The notes beneath the pieces are model-generated. The model did not search any database. It was not told where the DNA came from and was given only the letters and a program-made list of their open reading frames with translations. From Gorillibacterium sp. (GTDB lineage: Bacteria > Bacillota > Bacilli > Paenibacillales > NBRC-103111), in NCBI GenBank assembly GCA_014380705.1, contig JACMJI010000200.1, forward strand, positions 1 to 10,573: a stretch of 10,573 nt of DNA, written 5' to 3'. Made by a program: the position numbers and the translations under genes. Below are positions 5,510-10,573 of this stretch, piece by piece (position 1 is the stretch's first letter; the number at the start of each line of letters is the position of its first letter).

Positions 5510-7290
5510 TGCGAACTTCTAGCTTTCTTTGGCGCTTATTTCGTTATCGTCCAAGTCTCTACTGGGCTAACGCTACGGCTTGGTCACTTATCTATCTAGC
5601 ACCTGTTCTACCTGGACTCATTACCAAGCTGTTCTTCGATGTTTTAACTGGACGCTCTACTTATCATTTGGGTATTCCTGCAGTGGTAGCGCTACTGATT
5701 GCGGCCGCCCTCGGACGCAGCTTGCTTATCGCTCTAGGTTTTGTCACCGATGCCCATTTTCGCTTCCGGATCGGTGCCTTGATCCGGAATAATCTGCTTC
5801 GCCACGTGCTAAGTGAGCCAGGAGCAAGGGCCATTCCTTGCTCACCTGGAGAAGCCATCAGTACCTTTCGCGATGATGTGGACCATGTGGAGGAAGCCAT
5901 CAGCTGGTCCGTGGATGCCATCGGCATGGTTGCCTTCTCAACAGTCTCTGCTTTTATTCTAGTGAGTATCAATGCACGGCTGACCCTATGGGTGTTTCTT
6001 CCGCTTGTCGCAGTTGTAACTATCGCACAGCTCTCCACAGCTCTCCTCCAGAAATACCGGGCAGCAAGTAGGGAAGCAACCAGCCAAGTAACAGGCGCCA
6101 TCAGTGAGATGTTCAATAGTGTCCAAGCCATTCAGGTGGCAGGTGCAGAGGATCGCGTCATTGAACGCTTCCGCAAGCTTAACGACAACCGCCGCCAATC
6201 TGTCTTAAAGGATAAAGTGCTCACTCAGCTTCTGGACTCCATCTTTTCTAATACAGTCAGCCTTGGTACAGGTTTGGTTTTGATTCTGGCTGCAAGCTCG
6301 ATGCGTACCGGTGAATTTACGGTTGGGGACTTTGCTCTGTTTGTTTATTACCTTACTTTTGTTACACTTTTCATTCAAAATTTCGGTAAGTTCATCACCT
6401 TCTATAAACAGTGCGATGTATCTAAGAAACGTCTGTTAGGTCTGCTTCAGGATGCGCCTGCCGAGATTCTGACAGCATCTCATCCCTTGTATCTCCGTCA
6501 AGAGCCTAAGCCCGTCCAAGCACCGGTACGGAACCCAGAGGACGAACTCTCTGTCCTGGATGTAGAAGATCTGACCTATCGTTACCCTGGGAGCGGACGC
6601 GGCATTGAGGGGATTAAGCTCCATCTGCCCAAGCATTCCTTTACCGTAGTCACGGGGCGCATTGGCTCAGGCAAGACGACACTTGTCCGAACACTGCTCG
6701 GCCTGCTGCCGATGGAGCGTGGGGTGATTCGCTGGAATCACACGGCTGTAACGGAACCTGGTACGTTCTTCATTCCACCGAGATCCGCATATACCCCGCA
6801 GGTTCCCCGCCTGTACAGTGACACCCTGAGGCAGAATATCCTCTTGGGCATTGATGCTACGCCCGAGGAGCTTCAGGAAGCTCTGGATGCAGCAGTACTG
6901 GATCAAGATGTGATGGCTTTACACCATGGGCTCGACACGGTTATCGGTCCCCGAGGCGTTAAGCTGTCTGGTGGGCAAGCCCAGCGGACGGCTGCTGCTC
7001 GGATGTTCGTCCGAGACCCCGAGCTATTCGTCTTTGACGACCTATCCAGTGCCCTGGATGTGGAAACGGAGCAGCTCCTATGGCAGCGCCTGTTTAAACG
7101 CAGACAGGCAACCTGCCTGGTAATCTCCCACCGCAAAGCTGTGTTGTCCCGCGCAGATCACATCGTGCTACTTAAGGACGGTCGAATCGAGGCAGAAGGC
7201 AAGCTGCAGGAGCTGCTGGATACCAGCGAGGAAATGCGGCGACTTTGGAACGAAGAGGTCGAGCGCCCACTCGGAGTAGCTGGGGAGTAG
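5509..7290 (+). CDS. ABC exporter half-transporter B (fused TM and ATPase domains), 593 aa
   Basis: Second half-transporter, with membrane helices near residues 19-40, 56-78, 136-156, 158-180, 246-264 and 272-294 and a C-terminal ATPase domain. Motifs: Walker [10 protein letters not shown] (383-391, Lys389), Q-loop [16 protein letters not shown], intact signature LSGGQAQ (486-492), Walker B LFVFDD with Asp510, Asp511 where the catalytic Glu should be, D-loop SSALD, H-loop His541. The Glu-to-Asp change marks the degenerate site of heterodimeric exporters such as TM287/288 and BmrCD. The ATG shares a base with the TAA of the first gene (TAATG), and GGAGG at 5494-5498 gives a good ribosome binding site inside that gene. 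It almost certainly pairs with half-transporter A in the membrane. The substrate is unknown. Confidence 0.94.
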   Translation: MRTSSFLWRLFRYRPSLYWANATAWSLIYLAPVLPGLITKLFFDVLTGRSTYHLGIPAVVALLIAAALGRSLLIALGFVTDAHFRFRIGALIRNNLLRHVLSEPGARAIPCSPGEAISTFRDDVDHVEEAISWSVDAIGMVAFSTVSAFILVSINARLTLWVFLPLVAVVTIAQLSTALLQKYRAASREATSQVTGAISEMFNSVQAIQVAGAEDRVIERFRKLNDNRRQSVLKDKVLTQLLDSIFSNTVSLGTGLVLILAASSMRTGEFTVGDFALFVYYLTFVTLFIQNFGKFITFYKQCDVSKKRLLGLLQDAPAEILTASHPLYLRQEPKPVQAPVRNPEDELSVLDVEDLTYRYPGSGRGIEGIKLHLPKHSFTVVTGRIGSGKTTLVRTLLGLLPMERGVIRWNHTAVTEPGTFFIPPRSAYTPQVPRLYSDTLRQNILLGIDATPEELQEALDAAVLDQDVMALHHGLDTVIGPRGVKLSGGQAQRTAAARMFVRDPELFVFDDLSSALDVETEQLLWQRLFKRRQATCLVISHRKAVLSRADHIVLLKDGRIEAEGKLQELLDTSEEMRRLWNEEVERPLGVAGE

Positions 7291-7296
7291 GATCGT

Positions 7297-7320
7297 GGGT
7301 TTTGCAGCCCAGCAAAACCC
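7297..7320 (+). other. Perfect 9-bp hairpin after the transporter operon, without U-tract
   Basis: GGGTTTTGC at 7297-7305 pairs perfectly with GCAAAACCC at 7312-7320 around the loop AGCCCA, six bases after the stop of half-transporter B. No run of T follows (GTCATGG), so it is not a classical terminator. It could protect the 3' end of the transcript or act with the terminator downstream. Role inferred from position only. Confidence 0.5.
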
Positions 7321-7352
7321 GTCATGGTATAGGTAGGGTTCTGTTGTAAAAA

Positions 7353-7397
7353 AAAGCTTGCGTGGCTGCCTCATCATTCGGCAGCCACGCAAGCTTT
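7353..7397 (-). terminator. Strong terminator of pgi, possibly also of the transporter operon
   Basis: AAAGCTTGCGTGGCTGCC at 7353-7370 pairs perfectly with 7380-7397, an 18-bp stem with a 9-base loop. On the minus strand the stem is followed by an uninterrupted T-run (bases 7345-7352 on the plus strand are nearly all A), making it an excellent terminator for pgi, which ends 33 bases before it. On the plus strand the stem is followed by ATAAAAC, so stopping of the convergent transporter transcript would be less efficient. Confidence 0.92.
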
Positions 7398-7429
7398 ATA
7401 AAACAGGTTCAACAAGATTTACGTCCAGC

Positions 7430-8788
7430 TTATTCCTCGATCAGCCGAGCTTCCAGCTCCGCTTTTTCTTTCTCAAAACCAGGCTTGCCAAGCAAAGCGA
7501 ACATATTCTTCTTATACGCCTCTACACCTGGTTGGTCGAAAGGGTTAACGCCGAGCAAGTATCCACTTATGCCACATGCTTTCTCGAAAAAGTAAACCAT
7601 ATATCCGAAGGTATAAGCAGAGGTGTCTGGAATGGTTACGATCAGGTTAGGTACGCCGCCGTCTGTATGGGCAAGCATTGTTCCCTGGAATGCCTTTTTG
7701 TTAACAAAATCCATCGTTTTACCACTCAGGAAGTTTAGGCCATCAAGATCCTCAGGATCAACGCCAATCACGATCTCTTCTGCTGCCTGTTCCACTTGAA
7801 TGACGGTTTCAAACAAGTTTCGGGTGCCCTCTTGAATAAATTGACCCATGGAGTGTAAGTCCGTGGAGAAATCAACGGAGGATGGATAAATTCCTTTGAA
7901 ATCCTTGCCTTCACTTTCGCCAAAGAGTTGCTTCCACCATTCGGAGACAAAGTGTAAGGAAGGCTCATAATTGACGAGAATTTCAGTTGTTTTGCCTTTG
8001 CGATAGAGGGCGTTGCGAACAGCTGCATATTGGTAGCTCTGGTTTTCGGCCAGGTTCGGATTAGCGAATTCCATCATGGCGTCTGATGCCCCGCGCATCA
8101 TCTCATCAATATTGATTCCAGCTGCTGCGATTGGCAGTAGGCCCACAGGGGTCAATACGGAATAGCGTCCGCCTACATCATCCGGAATCACAAAGGACTC
8201 ATAGCCCTCTGCATCAGCCAGCTTCTTCAAAGCGCCGCGTGCTTTGTCGGTCGTTGCGTAGATGCGCTTGCCAGCGCCTTCTTTACCATACTTTTTCTCA
8301 AGTAATTCACGGAAAATCCGGAAAGCTATTGCTGGTTCCGTCGTTGTTCCTGATTTGGAGATTACATTAACAGAGAAATCCTTATCACCAAGAAGGTTGA
8401 TCAAGTGGGTGGTGTAGGTGGAGCTAATGTTGTTGCCGACAAAGAAAATTTGTGGTGTTTTGCGATCTTCCTTAGATTGCAGGTTATAAAAGCTATTGGT
8501 CAACATCTCAATAGCAGCTCGTGCTCCAAGATAAGAGCCACCGATACCGATAACAATGAGTATCTCGGAATCTGCTTGGATACGCTCAGCAGCTCTTTTC
8601 AGACGCGAAAATTCTTCCTTATCATAAGCAAGAGGCAGGTTAATCCAACCTAGGTAGTCGCTACCTGCACCTGTACCGTTATGCAGTTGTTCGTGAGCTA
8701 CTTTAACAGCTCCCGTTAAGTAATCAACTTCGTGCTGTCCGATAAAGGACAGAGCTTTGGAATAATCAAAATGAAGTTTAGTAAACAT
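7430..8788 (-). CDS. pgi: Glucose-6-phosphate isomerase, 452 aa
   Basis: Interconverts glucose 6-phosphate and fructose 6-phosphate in the cytoplasm, at the entry of glycolysis and in gluconeogenesis. Both family signatures are present: [14 protein letters not shown] at 203-216 and [19 protein letters not shown] at 409-427. The sugar-phosphate site is seen in GSYLGARA (84-91) and SKSGTTTE (144-151). The probable catalytic base Glu291 sits in FGESEGK, His312 in DLHSMGQ and the conserved Lys near 426. Length equals that of Bacillus-type enzymes. The frame is open 12 codons upstream (8824), but AGGAGG lies at good distance before the ATG at 8788 and [13 protein letters not shown] is the family-like beginning. 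It is monocistronic, with its own promoter and a strong terminator. No unusual residue was noticed. Confidence 0.98.
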   Translation of the reverse strand: MFTKLHFDYSKALSFIGQHEVDYLTGAVKVAHEQLHNGTGAGSDYLGWINLPLAYDKEEFSRLKRAAERIQADSEILIVIGIGGSYLGARAAIEMLTNSFYNLQSKEDRKTPQIFFVGNNISSTYTTHLINLLGDKDFSVNVISKSGTTTEPAIAFRIFRELLEKKYGKEGAGKRIYATTDKARGALKKLADAEGYESFVIPDDVGGRYSVLTPVGLLPIAAAGINIDEMMRGASDAMMEFANPNLAENQSYQYAAVRNALYRKGKTTEILVNYEPSLHFVSEWWKQLFGESEGKDFKGIYPSSVDFSTDLHSMGQFIQEGTRNLFETVIQVEQAAEEIVIGVDPEDLDGLNFLSGKTMDFVNKKAFQGTMLAHTDGGVPNLIVTIPDTSAYTFGYMVYFFEKACGISGYLLGVNPFDQPGVEAYKKNMFALLGKPGFEKEKAELEARLIEE

Positions 8789-8851
8789 TGTCGCTTTCCT
8801 CCTAAGGTTAAAGCCTTTCGGCATTTTTCTAATATTTTTATAAAATCGGAA

Positions 8852-8857
8852 ATTATA
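8852..8857 (-). promoter_or_regulatory. Probable -10 element of pgi
   Basis: Minus-strand GGGTATAATTTCC contains a perfect TATAAT 64 bases before the pgi start. The hexamer 17 bp upstream (TCTATC) is a poor -35, so the promoter would be weak or need help. The leader would be about 55 bases and contains only a tiny GCC-GAAA-GGC hairpin before the AGGAGG. Confidence 0.45.
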
Positions 8858-8925
8858 CCCGTTTTACACATAAAGATAGAATACTTTCTACAGAAAGGAA
8901 TTGCAAGTGATCCTCTATATTTTAG

Positions 8926-8955
8926 TTGCTTCCTAAGCTTTAAATACTCTATCAT
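8926..8955 (+). promoter_or_regulatory. Candidate promoter of the amidase gene
   Basis: TTGCTT at 8926-8931 (3 of 6 to consensus) and TATCAT at 8950-8955 (5 of 6) are 18 bp apart, in the 241-base gap between divergent pgi and amidase genes. Transcription would start near 8962, leaving a leader of about 68 bases. A run of six T at 9005-9010 just before the ribosome binding site has no convincing stem in front of it, so no attenuator is claimed. Confidence 0.3.
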
Positions 8956-9029
8956 AAAAAGAAGAATCTTACCTCACACAGGCTGTCCTACGAGCGAAGC
9001 TGAGTTTTTTATAAGGGAGGCGGGTTGCA

Positions 9030-10487
9030 ATGGGCTTTGAACTGGTAGAAGCAACAATTGCGGATATACAAGCGGCAATGGAATCGGGAGAGCTAACTTC
9101 TAAGCAATTAGTGCTCATGTATTGGGAACGGATTTTGGAATCGGACAAGAACGGCCTCACCATCAACTCTGTTCTAGAGCTTAATCCAGATGCCTTATTT
9201 ATTGCTGAGGCACTCGATATTGAACGCTCTGTGGAAGGGCCAAGAGGTCCCCTCCATGGTATCCCCATCCTGCTTAAAGATAATATCGACACCAATGATA
9301 AAATGCACACTTCCGCCGGTTCGCTTGCCCTAGCTCACTCTTACGCCAACGAGGACGCCTATCTTGTCAGAAAATTAAGAGATGCAGGGGTCGTCTTGCT
9401 TGGTAAAGCCAATATGACGGAATTTGCTAATTTTATGACTTGCGGCATGCCATCAGGCTATAGCTCTCGCGGTGGACAGGTTCTAAACCCCTATAATATT
9501 TCAACACCAACGGGCGGTTCTAGTGCGGGTTCAGGTGTAGCTGTTGCCTGTAACTTTTGCACTGCCTCAATCGGGACCGAAACCTCAGGCTCCATTCTTA
9601 ATCCCTGTAACTTAAGTTCTACAGTAGGGATAAAGCCAACCGTTGGACTAATAAGCCGCTCGGGTATTTTACCCATTTCAACCAGTCAAGATACCGCCGG
9701 TCCGATGGCTAGAACCGTACTGGATGCAACATTAATACTTAATGTCTTAGCAGAGAGTGACGCTACTGATCCTGCTACTGGAAATGGTTTAGGAAGACGT
9801 CCGGCAGACTATACGAAATTTTTAGATAAGAATGGGTTACAAGGAGCACGAATTGGAATCCCAAGGGACTATTATTTTGAAGAGGTGTCCGAGGAACGGC
9901 TCCTATTATTTAATCGCGCGGTCGATATTATGCGGGAGCACGGGGCTATTATTGTCGATCCAACCGATATTAAGGTCGCTCGGCAGATCATTTACTCCTC
10001 AGTTTTGCTTAACGAATTTAAATCTTCAATCAATGCTTACTTGTCGAGGCTGCGACCAGGGTCTCCTATACGTAATCTATCCGATATTATTGCATTCAAT
10101 CACAAGCACCCAGTGGAAACGTTGAAGTATGGCCAAACGACTCTGATCGATGCTGAGTATAAAACCTCTGGCACACTTACGGAACAACAATACATTCGAG
10201 ATCGGCTTACCGACCTCCGCCTATGCCAGCAAGAAGGCATAGATGCCACGATGAAGGAGCATCAGCTGGATGCCCTTTTGTTTCCGGCAGATTTTGGAGC
10301 AAGAATAACATCACGAGCAGGATACCCATCGGTTATTGTTCCAGCAGGTTACACAAGTGAGGGTGTGCCGTTTGGTGTTACTTTTGCAGCACGTGCCTAC
10401 GAAGAACCTACTCTTCTCAAGTTTGCTTATTCCTTCGAACAGCATACGAAGTTTCGCAAAGCGCCATCTTTAAAAAGTTTTCTTTGA
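9030..10487 (+). CDS. Amidase signature family hydrolase, 485 aa
   Basis: Member of the amidase-signature (AS) family, which hydrolyses amide bonds. The Ser-cis-Ser-Lys triad is visible: Lys83 in LLKDNIDT, Ser164 in TGGSSAGSG (161-169) and nucleophile Ser188 in GTETSGSI (182-189), with the GatA-like spacing of 24 residues between the serines. HGIPILLKDN, GKANMTEF and VGIKPTVGLISRSGILPIS are also family hallmarks. No signal peptide, so probably cytoplasmic. AAGGGAGG at 9013-9020 lies nine bases before the ATG and fixes the start. It is not in a gatCAB operon and lacks that context, so it is unlikely to be the tRNA amidotransferase subunit; the amide substrate cannot be predicted. It may be followed in transcription by the dehydrogenase-like gene 52 bases downstream. 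Confidence 0.93.
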   Translation: MGFELVEATIADIQAAMESGELTSKQLVLMYWERILESDKNGLTINSVLELNPDALFIAEALDIERSVEGPRGPLHGIPILLKDNIDTNDKMHTSAGSLALAHSYANEDAYLVRKLRDAGVVLLGKANMTEFANFMTCGMPSGYSSRGGQVLNPYNISTPTGGSSAGSGVAVACNFCTASIGTETSGSILNPCNLSSTVGIKPTVGLISRSGILPISTSQDTAGPMARTVLDATLILNVLAESDATDPATGNGLGRRPADYTKFLDKNGLQGARIGIPRDYYFEEVSEERLLLFNRAVDIMREHGAIIVDPTDIKVARQIIYSSVLLNEFKSSINAYLSRLRPGSPIRNLSDIIAFNHKHPVETLKYGQTTLIDAEYKTSGTLTEQQYIRDRLTDLRLCQQEGIDATMKEHQLDALLFPADFGARITSRAGYPSVIVPAGYTSEGVPFGVTFAARAYEEPTLLKFAYSFEQHTKFRKAPSLKSFL

Positions 10488-10512
10488 GCAGGAATGGTAT
10501 GATGGGAATAAT
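10484..10512 (+). promoter_or_regulatory. Candidate promoter of the dehydrogenase-like gene
   Basis: TTGAGC at 10484-10489 (4 of 6) and AATAAT at 10507-10512 (5 of 6) are 17 bp apart; the -35 overlaps the amidase stop codon. Transcription would start near 10519, about 20 bases before the ATG at 10540. Read-through from the amidase is also possible as no terminator lies between the genes. Confidence 0.35.
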
Positions 10513-10539
10513 ACACAATGAAAGCGGTGTTATACAGGG

Positions 10540-10573
10540 ATGAAACGCATAGGATTTATTGGCCTTGGCACTA
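10540..10573 (+). CDS. Start of an NAD(P)-binding 3-hydroxyisobutyrate dehydrogenase-like gene (partial)
   Basis: Only 11 codons are inside the window, encoding MKRIGFIGLGT. This is the beta-alpha turn of a Rossmann fold (GxGxxG beginning) exactly as at the N-terminus of 3-hydroxyisobutyrate / 6-phosphogluconate dehydrogenase-like beta-hydroxyacid dehydrogenases, which usually read GFIGLGTMG. An in-frame TGA at 10519-10521 and no other start after it make the ATG at 10540 the only candidate. Its ribosome binding site is poor: AAGCGG at 10522-10527 is 12 bases away and the nearer GGG abuts the ATG. The exact enzyme cannot be told from so little sequence. Confidence 0.7.
   Translation, partial: MKRIGFIGLGT

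Noticed and set aside
5664..6131. Minus-strand open frame of 155 codons inside half-transporter B
   Set aside because: Fully contained in a well-supported gene on the other strand; low-complexity S/A/R/T-rich product without motifs.
7358..7738. Plus-strand open frame of 126 codons opposite the 3' end of pgi
   Set aside because: It lies over the terminator and the antisense strand of pgi, shows no family resemblance and has no ribosome binding site; a shadow of the real gene.
9005..9010. T6 run before the amidase ribosome binding site as a possible attenuator/terminator
   Set aside because: Only very short or interrupted stems (such as AGC-GAA-GCT) can be drawn in front of it.
8732..9040. 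Plus-strand open frame of 102 codons across the pgi-amidase intergenic region
   Set aside because: It begins inside antisense pgi, overlaps the amidase start and has a composition rich in K, F and I typical of translated A/T-rich noncoding DNA.
9030..10487. Amidase as GatA subunit of the tRNA amidotransferase
   Set aside because: Shared catalytic motifs only; no gatC or gatB next to it and its C-terminal half does not read like GatA.
10518..10572. Alternative frame starting ATGAAAGCGGTG at the right end
   Set aside because: The overlapping frame at 10540 encodes MKRIGFIGLGT, a clear Rossmann beginning, whereas this one shows no recognisable motif and cannot be followed beyond the edge.

Overview
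The window looks like a chromosomal segment of a low-to-mid GC Gram-positive bacterium of the Bacillota, most likely Paenibacillus or a close relative. This is inferred from strong AGGAGG-type ribosome binding sites, rho-independent terminators between convergent genes, and the combination of a DUF1128 (UPF0435, YfkK-like) protein, a YigZ/YvyE-type IMPACT protein and a Bacillus-type 452-residue glucose-6-phosphate isomerase. No species call can be made from sequence alone.

Left part (1-2430). A ribosome-binding-site-like GGAGG on the minus strand at the left edge suggests a gene reading out of the window. A two-gene plus-strand unit follows: a 51-residue single-pass membrane protein overlapping by 11 bases a 313-residue membrane protein with an N-terminal zinc ribbon. 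Next comes a divergent pair: a minus-strand XRE-family regulator, with an 8-bp tandem repeat and a terminator behind it, and a plus-strand 134-residue helical protein that resembles HEPN-domain proteins. The 146-base region between them holds facing promoter-like elements and two inverted repeats that could be operators.

Middle part (2375-7400). A bidirectional terminator separates the HEPN-like gene from two minus-strand genes, yigZ and, downstream of it, a DUF1128 gene. In both, the ribosome binding site shows that the true start lies inside the longest open frame. The gap before the transporter genes holds what appears to be a decayed C-terminal fragment of an IS110-family transposase. After it, two half-transporters of the ABC exporter type are coupled by a TAATG stop/start overlap. 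Their nucleotide-binding domains are complementary in defect: the first has a degenerate signature (LSAGE) and a complete Walker B glutamate, the second an intact LSGGQ and Asp in place of the Walker B Glu. This is the pattern of a heterodimeric exporter with one consensus and one degenerate ATP site.

Right part (7353-10573). A strong 18-bp-stem terminator closes the minus-strand pgi gene, which converges on the transporter operon. Divergent from pgi is an amidase-signature hydrolase with an intact Lys-Ser-Ser triad. The window ends 11 codons into a gene whose product starts with a Rossmann motif typical of 3-hydroxyisobutyrate dehydrogenase-like enzymes.

Most of the window is ordinary chromosome. 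The less ordinary parts are the regulator/HEPN-like pair with its candidate operators and tandem repeat, the unrecognised zinc-ribbon membrane unit, the transposase relic in front of the transporter operon, and the asymmetric transporter itself. I found no CRISPR array, tRNA, rRNA or intact mobile element.
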